Origin: a virus
Reading direction: 5' to 3' (one strand)
IMG/VR virus record: IMGVR_UViG_3300033146_001394
Coordinates: 1-34,573 of that record
DNA length: 34,573 bases
The first letter of the stretch is position 1, and every line of letters begins with the position of its first letter. The notes below the pieces were generated by a model. The model was given only the letters and a program-made list of their open reading frames with translations, ran no database searches and had not been told where the DNA came from. The position numbers and the translations under genes are program-made. Of this stretch, positions 23,490 through 32,035 are shown in pieces.

Positions 23490-24008
23490 TTATGCATAAA
23501 CCAACTCACCTTTATAGCTGGCAGTAGTGTGTTCTATTGTTGCTGTTCCAATTTGAGCAGAATCAGGAGCTAATACACCTCCGTTTATAGGAACCAGAAT
23601 GGTTGTGAATTGATTCCCGAATAAAGTGGAGCCATTTATACCGACTCCGTTATAAGCTATACTTAGGGTGGCGTTTATCTCTTCGACCATCAGAGGAATC
23701 TCCCACACACCATCATTCAGTGTATGGGTAGGGTTCAGCTTTAAAAGTCTAACAGCTGCAGCCCGGAAACCTTGGAGGGTACGTAACATGATAATAAAAG
23801 GTTCAGTACCATAGTTAATTGTGTCCTCATAGAAAAAAGACCAGTCAACTATATTATCCGCTGTTACTACCACTTTTAACTCGTAGCGGGTAGCTGCCTT
23901 GAATATACGACCTCCCAGGCCTATGTGTGTTGCGTTTTTCACCTTTAAAGGCTGTACAACAGAACATGTTCCTACGGTGTCATAGGGGAATACTGCTATA
24001 TCAATCAT
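23490..24008 (-). CDS. unknown tail structural protein
   Basis: A 172-residue beta-rich protein without a recognised family (short hydrophobic strands, no cysteine cluster). It overlaps the end of the preceding 484-residue tail gene as ATGA and precedes the fibre-like genes, so it is probably a distal tail or baseplate component. ATG is preceded by GGGAGCAAG. Confidence 0.7.
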   Translation of the reverse strand: MIDIAVFPYDTVGTCSVVQPLKVKNATHIGLGGRIFKAATRYELKVVVTADNIVDWSFFYEDTINYGTEPFIIMLRTLQGFRAAAVRLLKLNPTHTLNDGVWEIPLMVEEINATLSIAYNGVGINGSTLFGNQFTTILVPINGGVLAPDSAQIGTATIEHTTASYKGELVYA

Positions 24009-25459
24009 ACTTGCTCCCTTATTATAAATTTAGCTTGAGCTAACTCGGCCATTCTATCTTCTACTTTTTTACTACTCAGTGTCATGGATTTCAAACGACC
24101 TACCATCATTGTAGCGGTAAAGCGGTTACGACTATCCGGTATTTCATTATTTAAGGTATCAGACCCATTAAAGATGATCAACCCCGTACCCAGAGAGAGT
24201 AGTAAGCGGTCATGCATATCAAAGTTCTCTGTCCAGAAGTTACAAGAGCCTGTGTATTCTCTTACTTTTAAACCCTCTGTGTATTGGATAACATTAAACA
24301 CCTCTTCTGTCGGGGAGAAGTCGATAAACTTGGTGGAGAAGACTAAATCAGTAAAACCTAAATCTACAGCCACTCCCGGAGTTATACCTCCCAGACTTGT
24401 TAATGCTCCTATGAGCTTGACCACCACCAAACCTCCTGCCTCTATGGGGGTTGTAAGCTCTGTGTCAGAGGGGCTATAAAAGATGTGGGTTGTGGGGTGT
24501 GAAGACATAAGGCCTCTTCTATCTCTGTTGGATTCGATGTTACGTATATGAGGCCCCGAGAGAACATTTCCGCTGGCATCCTTAAATGTTATCTCTACGG
24601 AGTCAGCTATTAAACCGGTCAAGGCCACAGTGTCAGCTATCTCTTCAAGTTTTAACGTGTACTCACCCCAACCCCTAACTAAAGAAGTTGTATAGTTTTT
24701 ACCGTCCGTAACAGATAAAGCGGGGAAGTCTTCTACAGATATAAACCGCGGATCCCCTGCAGCTGAGAGGTCTGTGTTAAACACTATATTCTGCGTACCA
24801 TCTCTTATGATTTGTGTCTGTGTGGAGCCGCCGCCGTAAGCTCTACCCATAGTAGAATGTATGTCGTAAGTAGCTACGTCTGTAAGCCATAAATGCCCCG
24901 CGTATTCATTTGAGAAGTCTGCGAAGGTCATAGTTGTCGTCCCTTGAGATGTACCAGGTGAAGCTGGAGATGTTCCTCCTGTGTAAGTCGTTCTCTCTAC
25001 ACCTCCGGAAACCAAGTGAAACATTACATAGTCGTGAGGATCTGTAGTCTCTGTAAAATTACCTGAGGCATCTGGGTTTAATACCTCATCCATATCAGAT
25101 ATCATAGGGCGATCAAAAAGTACAAAGTCGTAATCATACTTCCACGTAAAAACGTTATTAGGAGTAACATCTTCATCTATAAACAATTTCGTTATTTTCG
25201 TGTGAAATGTTGTCACCCCTCCTTTGTAGTGTATCCGTTGTAAATACTTAGGTTGCATGTCGTTTAACTTGTTATATATATCCGTTAAAGGGCGGTTCTC
25301 TACGTCTTCTAAAGCCTGGTAAAGTTCGTGGTCGTGGGCAACTATGTCTCCTGTTTGATAAGTGGTTACGTCGTCCAAGACATACTGTTCAATGGCTGGG
25401 TTGGTGGAGGCCTGTTCGAACGAATATAGTGAGGCTTGGGTTGGGATGCTTATGGTCAT
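24005..25459 (-). CDS. minor tail protein with N-terminal binding module
   Basis: A 484-residue structural protein, first gene after the tape measure, where distal tail or hub proteins are expected. The first ~65 residues (YVLDDVTTYQTGDIVAHDHELYQALED) have the CBM5/12-like W/Y-x-G-D-I-V-x-x-x-x-x-Y-x-A pattern; the rest is beta-rich and unrecognised, ending in a charged helix. ATG has GGAGAAAA upstream. It follows the third copy of the conserved intergenic motif, so it may start its own transcript. Confidence 0.7.
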   Translation of the reverse strand: MTISIPTQASLYSFEQASTNPAIEQYVLDDVTTYQTGDIVAHDHELYQALEDVENRPLTDIYNKLNDMQPKYLQRIHYKGGVTTFHTKITKLFIDEDVTPNNVFTWKYDYDFVLFDRPMISDMDEVLNPDASGNFTETTDPHDYVMFHLVSGGVERTTYTGGTSPASPGTSQGTTTMTFADFSNEYAGHLWLTDVATYDIHSTMGRAYGGGSTQTQIIRDGTQNIVFNTDLSAAGDPRFISVEDFPALSVTDGKNYTTSLVRGWGEYTLKLEEIADTVALTGLIADSVEITFKDASGNVLSGPHIRNIESNRDRRGLMSSHPTTHIFYSPSDTELTTPIEAGGLVVVKLIGALTSLGGITPGVAVDLGFTDLVFSTKFIDFSPTEEVFNVIQYTEGLKVREYTGSCNFWTENFDMHDRLLLSLGTGLIIFNGSDTLNNEIPDSRNRFTATMMVGRLKSMTLSSKKVEDRMAELAQAKFIIREQV

Positions 25460-25483
25460 TTTTTCTCCTTTATTCCGTTTGTG

Positions 25484-25563
25484 CAGGCATACTCTTACAT
25501 GCCTGTAGGTGTAATTCTGTGTTTTTGCGCTTGTTTTGTGTGCTATATTTACACTATATTTAC
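25484..25563 (-). promoter_or_regulatory. conserved intergenic motif, copy 3
   Basis: The gap between the tape measure stop and the next gene carries aattctgtgtttttgcgc (25513-25530), then ttgttttgtgtgc, then two TATA-like blocks (to 25563), and a 7-bp dyad caggcat/atgcctg (25484-25490 and 25499-25505). The shared core with copy 2 runs for ~45 bases with few changes, plus acatgc and tgtaggg-like words. Order and orientation match copy 2, ahead of a gene start at 25459. It could be a phage promoter or an RNA element. Confidence 0.6.
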
Positions 25564-25564
25564 A

Positions 25565-28500
25565 TTATGGTTGTTGAAAGCTCGCTCTTTCTGTAGCTTC
25601 TGTCTGTGATTCAAGTTCGCCTAAGATATCTTCCATCTTAGCGTATACATCATTGATATTTTTATCTTTATTGTTAGCTAGTTCGTCTACATATAGGTTG
25701 AACTTTGCTTGATAAGACTCTACCGTTGGGCTTGACTTATAAGCTTGTTCTGTTGCCGCTTTCAACAACTCTATATATGTAGAGTCTGATACCTCTGGGT
25801 TAGAACCTAACTCACGTAGTAGTTGCTCTGCTTCGGCCGAAGTATAAATAGAGAACCCACCGGTTATAGCATCTTTCAAAGAAGAGTTATAACTAGCCAT
25901 AATACTGTCCGCTTCTGACAAAGCCTTGTCTCTCGCATCTTGTTTCTTTTTCTCTAAAATTTCTAAATCTCTAGCCGCTTTCGCCGCCGCTTTCGCCGCC
26001 GCTTTCGCAGCTCTTTCGGCCTCTCGAGCTCCCCTATCCGCCGCTGTTTGGGCTTCTTTGGCTGCTCTTGCTCTCTGGTCTTCTGCTGTTTTGTAGTTAG
26101 CTTCCATCTCTGTGTATCTTGGAGCTAACTGTAACATAGTGATATATAATTCTTTACCTGCTTCAGTTGTAAGGTCTATACCCTCTACATACTGAGCATA
26201 AGCTGCAGCATTGGAAGGAAAAGCCACCCCAAGAGAAGAGAGTTGAGCTTGTAAAAACTCTTGTTGTTTCGCTGCTTTATCCCCGGCTTCGTAGAAGTTG
26301 TTAAAGAAGCTAGAAGTCAACGACGTAAATGTATCTATGCCTCCGGCCTCTCCAACTAGTTGCAAAGTATCGAATGCACTTAAAGCTTCCTGGTTTAAGT
26401 AGAAAAGACGTTCACTAGCCGCGCTGAACTCCCCTGCAATCCGTAACAAAGTATCCAATGTAGACTCAGATGTTAGCGCAAACTCATCAACGAAACTCTG
26501 TACTTGGGAGGACTCAGCCAATATCGTACTATAGACATCATTCGTGTAGGTTTCAATAGCTTCTTTTAACTGTTCAGCCGTCTCCTCCCCACTAAGTCTT
26601 AAGGAATCAATCCCTACTATGTCTTTTAGGTCTGACCATTCGATAGCTGTTTCCTCACCTAAGAAGTCACTGATATTGATAGTCGTCATACCTGCCGCTG
26701 CTTGGGCAAACATTTCTTGTGTAATAAACTCTACGGATTCACTCCAAGCCGCTGCTGTTGCTAAAACTGCGGTTGTGTTAACATCGAAATTAGAAGACAC
26801 AGTAGGATATGCTATCTCTAAGTCAGCCGCATCAGGGGAATAAGCCGTCAGGTTTTTAATACTATCCAACGATGACTGTAGTTGGTTTTTTATAGGAGAT
26901 AAATCTACATCTGTGATAGATAAGTCGCCTAAGGCCTTTGTTACCTCTGTCTCTATTCCTCTCATGTAACTGTCGAGTCTTTCTTTGGCATCTCCTGTGA
27001 AAGTGTGAAGAGCTCCGGCTTGTCCTGCTACCTCCGCAAATGCCGGAGCTAGTTGTAACAGTGTCAACAGCAGTTTACGTCCTTCTTCTGTAGCGCTATC
27101 TTGAGCCTCAACCAACTCCATAAAAGCGGCTTTTGTAGGAGGGACAGCCAGTTGTAAGTCTTCAAACACACCAGACACGTAGTTAGCTTTGTTTCTTTGT
27201 ATCTGGGCTTCTGTAAAGTAGGCAGCCTCATAAGCTTGAGTAAGAACGGCTAGGTTATCCAGCCCTCCTGCTTGAGCTACAAAGTCCAGTGTATTCTCTT
27301 GGCTTTGAGGCTTCAAACGAACATCTTCCAGTAACCGCGAAGCTTGTTCATACTCAAAAGCGATTCGCAACAAAGTTTCTAGTGGCTTCTCAGCCGCTGT
27401 CGCATATTGATCTACCAAATCGTTAAACACACCCAACTCACCTATAACTGCTGATAGTGAAGAGCTTAAAGCGTCTTGTATCTGTTGTTTGGCCTCTTCT
27501 GGTTCTAGTCCTTTTAACTCAACATTTAACTCTTCTAACTGGATAGTAGCCATTGCTGCTTGGAGTTGAGCTGTGCTTATACCCAAAGCCTCACCCGCTG
27601 TTAGTATTAATTCCTTACCATTACTGTAGGCTTCTGTTGTGTATTTTTGGAGACTGTCCGATACGGTTAAGATGTCTTTGTGTATGTCCGTGTCTGTGAA
27701 GACTCCCCAGAATCCACCTGACTCTGTTTTTATAGTTTGGTATCCTTGGACGATGGCCTGTTCTGTTGCTTGGGCAAAAGACTGCTGAGCTATGGTAAAG
27801 CCTGAGGCTATCAAGTCTTCGTCAAATTCAGTAAAACCGAAAAAGGTAGAGTCGCTACGTTCTTCGTAGTCGGACCCTGTTAAGTCTGTTATGAACTGAG
27901 CTTCTCCGGCTGTTCTGTAGGTGTAGTCACTTCCGCCTGTACCTCCGGCTGTTAGGGATAAAGCAATGTTATCTGCTATACGGTCGCTGGTCTCTAGGAG
28001 CTCATTTGTTCTTCTTGTTAGGCTTAGTAGAGGGTATATTGCCTCCGCGTATAAGTCGCCTAAGTTTGTTAAAGACTCATCTTTAAAGTCAACTGTACCT
28101 GTACCGTTTTTAACTGCTTTTTCTATGTCGGCGGAGGCTGTACCCCAAACACCTTGTAGAGCTGTTACAATCCAACCAAACCAAGAACCTGTACTTCCGT
28201 ACTCCCCACTTTTTGCGGACTCTAACGTGGTACTAGCTGCGGCTTTTAAGGCTTCACTTATATCGTTAGATGTTGCGTATGCATCCAAGAAGCTAGCGGC
28301 TATGTGTTTGACAGACGTTACCGTCTTATCCCACTCTTTTCTCTGGATCTCGGCCAATTGCTTCTGGAGGGTAAGTTCATGAGTTTGTTCTTTTAAAATC
28401 TTAACTCGGTTGGCGTCCGTCATTTCCAGTGTAAGGTAACCATCTTGAAGTTGACGAGAGGCAAGAATCTCTGCTTGAAGTCGTGCTTGTACGTAGTTGT

Positions 28501-30397
28501 CATTTTCATCAGCGAAGATAGGTGTCTCTTGTAATTCTCCTATATCTCCTCTGAGTTCCGCTTGTAGTGCTAGTTCCTTAGATATTAAACGGGCAGCCTC
28601 GAAAGATTTTCTTAGAGACGCGAACCAGCTTACTTCCAACTGTTCTATTTTAATCTTGGACTTTAAGATAGCCTCTTGAGCTTTTTCAATCTCTTTTTGA
28701 TACCCAAGACGATCTTTTTCAGTGGCATTTTCTTGTAAGGCTTTGTAAGCTTCAATCAACTGCTGAGCTTGGCCTATCTTCTGGAACTCTAAAGCCACGG
28801 CTGCCTTGGTTGCTCTTTTAGCTTGTTCCAAAGAATCCAACTCTCTATTTTGAAGAGCTGCTAGTTTGTTACGTAAGGCGACCTGCTTCAATAGAGATTC
28901 GTCAGTGGCTTTGTTTAGCTTTGTTATGTCCTCTAGGTTTTTTCGTTCTCCGGCAGAGATACCTACATCTTTCACAACGGGTACGTGGTACAGCGGCCGG
29001 GCTTTCTCTGTTACGGCTCTTTCTTTCGCTTCTTCTTTTAATATTTTACGTCTCTCGTCTACACTTATACGAGCCATTTTTAAAGCTGCAGCTGTGTTCG
29101 CTGTTACGACCGCCGTTGACTCTGTATATGTAGACTCTAACTCTTCAACAGTACTCTTGTGAATTTCCCTAGCATCTGTAAGCCAGGTCTTCCATAAGAG
29201 CAACTCAGATTCAGCTTTTACAAGTTCTGCATCCGTTACAATGTCTGGGGTTACTTGAACACCTGCAATAGTTACACCCGAAAGATAGTTTAACAATTTC
29301 ATGAAATCAACTTGGATAGACTCTATAGCGTAACCAAAACCGTTGATAAGTTCTTCTTTTAACAATGTAGTCTGTGAAGCTATCTTACCAAACGTAAACA
29401 CCGTATAAGCATATACCTTAGTAAAGAACTCGATCAAAGCCTCCCATCCAAGTAAAATGTTGTCTATGAGGAAAGTAGTCCAAACTACTATAGTTTCACT
29501 TAGATCAACCCAAGTGTTTTGAAGGCCAATAGCTTCCTTATCTGTGTCCGCTAAAGACCTTCTTAACAGGTCAAGAACGGAGTTTACACTTTCTGTGATT
29601 CCGATCGTCTTATCTAGCTCTCCTAAGAAACGAGCCCAAGAGTTCTTCATTTGAACTGTGGCCTGGGTCATCGTTCTTTTCATAGAGTCAAACTCTTTAT
29701 CTATTGACACAGCTTGGCTCTCTATGGCTTTTATTACTACTTCGGTTGTTAACTTACCCTCTGCGGCTAACTCTCTAAGACGTCCTACACTTACACCCAT
29801 ACCTGTTGCTATCGCTTCTGATACTCTTGGGATTTGTTCCATTACGGAGTTAAGTTCTTGACCTCTTAAAGCGTTGGCAGCGAATCCCTGTGTTAACTGG
29901 ACCAAAGCGGCATCAGCTGACTGTGCACTAGCACCTGAAATTATCAAGGCTTTAGATATGGCTCGTGTGACTGTTAAAAGACGGGAGGTTTCTATACTTA
30001 CACTTTTCGTGTTTCGAGCTATCCGAGTATACAAAGCCGCTGTGGATTCATAACCCACTCTGGCCTCTTGTGAAATCGCGAATAGTTCTTTTGTTTTTTT
30101 CCGAAGTTCTTCTGTGGTGTTTACAACTAGACGAATTCTACTCTCTACCAAGTTCCATGTATCTATTGACCTAGCTACCTGGCCCATGGCATGAACTCCG
30201 TAAGCTCCGATGATTAAGGAGGTGAGCTGAAGGACGGAGGCTGTTGAAGAGTTCAACGCCTGACGTACAGAAGAGAAGTCCCGGGTCATACCCGCTGTAG
30301 TTGAGCGTGTTTGAGAACGCGCAGCATTTAAATCTCTTCTAAGCTGGGCGAACTCTGCTCTTAATTCTACTCTTATTTGTTCTCTTACTGTTAACAT
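25565..30397 (-). CDS. tail tape measure protein
   Basis: A 1610-residue tail length-determining protein. Residues ~60-280 match the N-terminal tape measure domain (SIDTWNLVESRIRLV, TAALYTRIARNTKS, ANALRGQELNSVMEQIPRV, AAEGKLTTEVVIKAIE). Hydrophobic stretches near 290-345 (IVVWTTFLIDNILLGWEALI) may be membrane-active at DNA entry. ~440-680 is charged coiled coil. Residues ~991-1122 and ~1300-1431 are an internal duplication (TLLRIAFEYEQAS / TLLRIAGEFSAAS; LLLTLLQLAP / LYITMLQLAP). An Ala/Lys/Arg helix with AAKAAAKAA lies at ~1452-1492. Its length predicts a tail of roughly 240 nm at 1.5 angstrom per residue. It follows the frameshifting chaperones, as in lambda. Confidence 0.93.
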   Translation of the reverse strand: MLTVREQIRVELRAEFAQLRRDLNAARSQTRSTTAGMTRDFSSVRQALNSSTASVLQLTSLIIGAYGVHAMGQVARSIDTWNLVESRIRLVVNTTEELRKKTKELFAISQEARVGYESTAALYTRIARNTKSVSIETSRLLTVTRAISKALIISGASAQSADAALVQLTQGFAANALRGQELNSVMEQIPRVSEAIATGMGVSVGRLRELAAEGKLTTEVVIKAIESQAVSIDKEFDSMKRTMTQATVQMKNSWARFLGELDKTIGITESVNSVLDLLRRSLADTDKEAIGLQNTWVDLSETIVVWTTFLIDNILLGWEALIEFFTKVYAYTVFTFGKIASQTTLLKEELINGFGYAIESIQVDFMKLLNYLSGVTIAGVQVTPDIVTDAELVKAESELLLWKTWLTDAREIHKSTVEELESTYTESTAVVTANTAAALKMARISVDERRKILKEEAKERAVTEKARPLYHVPVVKDVGISAGERKNLEDITKLNKATDESLLKQVALRNKLAALQNRELDSLEQAKRATKAAVALEFQKIGQAQQLIEAYKALQENATEKDRLGYQKEIEKAQEAILKSKIKIEQLEVSWFASLRKSFEAARLISKELALQAELRGDIGELQETPIFADENDNYVQARLQAEILASRQLQDGYLTLEMTDANRVKILKEQTHELTLQKQLAEIQRKEWDKTVTSVKHIAASFLDAYATSNDISEALKAAASTTLESAKSGEYGSTGSWFGWIVTALQGVWGTASADIEKAVKNGTGTVDFKDESLTNLGDLYAEAIYPLLSLTRRTNELLETSDRIADNIALSLTAGGTGGSDYTYRTAGEAQFITDLTGSDYEERSDSTFFGFTEFDEDLIASGFTIAQQSFAQATEQAIVQGYQTIKTESGGFWGVFTDTDIHKDILTVSDSLQKYTTEAYSNGKELILTAGEALGISTAQLQAAMATIQLEELNVELKGLEPEEAKQQIQDALSSSLSAVIGELGVFNDLVDQYATAAEKPLETLLRIAFEYEQASRLLEDVRLKPQSQENTLDFVAQAGGLDNLAVLTQAYEAAYFTEAQIQRNKANYVSGVFEDLQLAVPPTKAAFMELVEAQDSATEEGRKLLLTLLQLAPAFAEVAGQAGALHTFTGDAKERLDSYMRGIETEVTKALGDLSITDVDLSPIKNQLQSSLDSIKNLTAYSPDAADLEIAYPTVSSNFDVNTTAVLATAAAWSESVEFITQEMFAQAAAGMTTINISDFLGEETAIEWSDLKDIVGIDSLRLSGEETAEQLKEAIETYTNDVYSTILAESSQVQSFVDEFALTSESTLDTLLRIAGEFSAASERLFYLNQEALSAFDTLQLVGEAGGIDTFTSLTSSFFNNFYEAGDKAAKQQEFLQAQLSSLGVAFPSNAAAYAQYVEGIDLTTEAGKELYITMLQLAPRYTEMEANYKTAEDQRARAAKEAQTAADRGAREAERAAKAAAKAAAKAARDLEILEKKKQDARDKALSEADSIMASYNSSLKDAITGGFSIYTSAEAEQLLRELGSNPEVSDSTYIELLKAATEQAYKSSPTVESYQAKFNLYVDELANNKDKNINDVYAKMEDILGELESQTEATERASFQQP

Positions 30398-30411
30398 TTT
30401 TACCTTCCTTT

Positions 30412-31073
30412 TTAACTGAACATGCTCCTTATGGCGACATCCAAAGCTGCACCTTCGAGCTTTGAAGAGTCGGGCTCTTCTAACCTAGTTTTACTTATCA
30501 TAAAGTCCTCATAGGTCACATCGTTATCTTTGTTTCTTACTTTCATCGCCAGACTTAAAGCCATCTGAATCTCTTGAACGTTGAAAGGCTCATAACGGAA
30601 ATATTCCATCCAATCTCTGTACTCGTTAACCGTCAGAGAGGCGTCCAGCTCTCTTACTGTACGTCCTAACTTAATAGCTAACTTGTGTTTGAAAAGGTTT
30701 ATTTCTCGCTTTCGTTTGGGTTTTCAACACCTAAGGCCTCAGCCTCTGCAGCTGCTTCCGCTTCTGCTGTTACAGGGTCTACAAGGAACATCAACTCTTT
30801 AATGGCTCCTTTAGCTTTTCCACTTAAACTTTCCAAATCGTCCGAAGACATCTTAGGATCCACAAGTGCTTTACTCAGTTTTACATATTTCAAACTGAGA
30901 GCTTTTCTCATATCCATTTTAGGTTGGCCATCAGCGTCTACACCGTCTACTATACTATTGGTGATTTCGCTTAACTCCGCAAGAGTCAAATCTCTAAGAG
31001 TTACTTCCCCTCCTAATGCTTCAATGAAATGTGTTTTTTCTTCTGGTTTGAATTGATCGAAAATGGTTGTCAT
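30412..31073 (-). CDS. tail assembly chaperone, -1 frameshift fusion (G-T type)
   Basis: The second chaperone is made by a -1 frameshift near the end of the shorter one. The downstream frame is open from just after a TGA at 30724-30726 to the stop at 30412 and encodes HKLAIKLGRTVRELDASL, NEYRDWMEYFRYEPF, a pattern typical of gpT-type extensions (LGRT-x-x-EL, EW-x-x-Y-x-x-x-EP). No ribosome site precedes the later ATG at 30609. The fusion would be ~220 residues: 119 from the first frame and ~101 from the second. gpG/gpGT proteins coat the tape measure during tail assembly. Confidence 0.85.
30699..31073 (-). CDS. tail assembly chaperone, short form (G type)
   Basis: A 124-residue protein between the tail tube and tape measure genes. 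It is helical, with LTLAELSEITNS and ALSLKYVKLSKALVDP, and ends in an Ala/Glu-rich stretch and NPNESEK. This size, position and ending are those of lambda gpG-type chaperones. Most ribosomes would make this form; a fraction shift to the longer product. ATG at 31073 follows AAGGATACAAC. Confidence 0.85.
   Translation of the reverse strand: MTTIFDQFKPEEKTHFIEALGGEVTLRDLTLAELSEITNSIVDGVDADGQPKMDMRKALSLKYVKLSKALVDPKMSSDDLESLSGKAKGAIKELMFLVDPVTAEAEAAAEAEALGVENPNESEK
30717..30723 (-). promoter_or_regulatory. -1 programmed frameshift slippery site A AAC CCA
   Basis: On the minus strand the zero-frame codons AAC CCA are preceded by A, giving the canonical X XXY YYZ heptamer A AAC CCA. It lies five sense codons before the zero-frame TAA and one base after the TGA in the -1 frame, the only window where a productive shift can occur. 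Slipping re-pairs the codons as AAA CCC. Confidence 0.8.
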
Positions 31074-31172
31074 GTTGTATCCTTCTTGTGGTTTGGGTTA
31101 TTAATGTCCCTGGGAACATTGAGTGACGACAGTGAATACGTGCTTAACCCGAGCCTGTCGCCCCTCAATATT

Positions 31173-31193
31173 CCAAGAGGCCGAAGCCCTTGG
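31173..31193 (-). terminator. UUCG-loop hairpin after the tail tube gene
   Basis: The transcript reads CCAAGGGC UUCG GCCUCUUGG, an ~8-bp stem with a stable UUCG tetraloop and one bulged C. It begins about three bases after the tail tube stop codon. No U-tract follows on the gene strand, so it may be a partial terminator, RNA 3'-end stabiliser or processing site limiting expression of the chaperone/tape measure genes relative to the abundant tube. The rest of the 122-base gap also has a near-palindrome aatgtccctgggaacatt. Confidence 0.6.
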
Positions 31194-31195
31194 TT

Positions 31196-31645
31196 TTATG
31201 CTGCAGGTACAATTGCTGCGGCTGCTTGGAACTCCAAAGAGAACTTAGCTTCGATTTTACCATCTTTAGGGAAGCCCATATCAAACTCGGCTACACCGAA
31301 TGGAGCTTCAATAGTGGTCCCATTGGTTCCTCCACTGTTAGCGAACTCAATCTTCACCTGTAGAGGTGTGTTGTTTTCAAAGGCGGTTTGAAGTTTAGCC
31401 TGCCCATCTGTACTCTCTTCATTATATAGAAGGTCAAAAGAAATAGGGTCTCTTGAAATGGAACCTAAACCAACTGTAGATTCGTTTGAACTCATACACT
31501 TGTACTCTTTTTTACTTCTGGTCTGTTTGTAGTTCCCCAAAGCCATTACACATGCGAGTATTGTTGGGGCTGCGGCTGGTACGCCTGCTACGATGTGGTC
31601 TATTGTAACTGTGACATTCTGGGTGTCAATTGCATTAACTGCCAT
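31196..31645 (-). CDS. major tail tube protein
   Basis: A 149-residue protein in the slot between the tail terminator and the chaperones. It starts MAVNAIDTQNVTVTIDH, typical of tube proteins, and has YKCMSSNESTVGLGSISRDP, LLYNEESTDGQAKL, ENNTPLQVKIEF, and ends with a beta-strand FSLEFQAAAA. Fold prediction by pattern suits the gpV/HK97-type tube. Strong ribosome site GGAGAAAG. A hairpin follows its stop, in line with high expression. Confidence 0.85.
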   Translation of the reverse strand: MAVNAIDTQNVTVTIDHIVAGVPAAAPTILACVMALGNYKQTRSKKEYKCMSSNESTVGLGSISRDPISFDLLYNEESTDGQAKLQTAFENNTPLQVKIEFANSGGTNGTTIEAPFGVAEFDMGFPKDGKIEAKFSLEFQAAAAIVPAA

Positions 31646-31657
31646 TTTTCTTTCTCC

Positions 31658-32026
31658 TTAATTTCTTATTGGAATACCTATACGGTAGAAGTATGTATCC
31701 GAAGATACATCTGCTTGGTGTATAGGTTCTGCTGTTTGGGTGAAGAAATCACCTAGGTTTCTGTTCTCTATAAAAACAGCTACGCTATCAGCTAGTGCGG
31801 CCGCTTTTACTTGGTTTGGGGCATAGCAAGTAACATAAATCATATGTTTCTCTAGTGTACACCCCGAAGAGTACCCGATGTCTGCGGAGCTTAGAGCGCG
31901 TACAAGTAAATGAATCCATGTACGAGCATCATCGGCTTTTTTCCCTGACTCAAAATGTACGGGTGTCTGAGCCCAATTGTTTTTGAATTCTGACTCTACC
32001 GTAAACAAAATGTCTTGTAGTTGCAT
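31658..32026 (-). CDS. tail terminator / tail completion protein
   Basis: A 122-residue protein. Position between the HK97 gp10-like and tube genes, size, and internal pattern (an N-terminal helix, a strand with ARTWIHLLVRAL, MIYVTCYAPNQVKAAALADSVAVFIENR, and YFYRIGIPIRN at the end) fit the tail terminator family (lambda gpU-like). It would cap the tail and join the head. ATG preceded by GGAGCCCCG. Confidence 0.75.
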   Translation of the reverse strand: MQLQDILFTVESEFKNNWAQTPVHFESGKKADDARTWIHLLVRALSSADIGYSSGCTLEKHMIYVTCYAPNQVKAAALADSVAVFIENRNLGDFFTQTAEPIHQADVSSDTYFYRIGIPIRN

Positions 32027-32035
32027 CGGGGCTCC

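Noticed and set aside
24084-24479. 131-residue plus-strand open frame
   Set aside because: Antisense to the 484-residue tail gene, no ribosome site.
27966-28382. 138-residue plus-strand open frame
   Set aside because: Antisense to the tape measure gene and against the uniform gene direction.
30412-30609. Separate 65-residue gene in front of the tape measure
   Set aside because: No ribosome site at 30609, and the same frame is open upstream with gpT-like sequence, so it is the end of the frameshift product.
31173-31193. Plus-strand intrinsic terminator (hairpin then TTTT)
   Set aside because: No rightward gene exists to be terminated; the T-run is partly the tail tube stop codon on the other strand.
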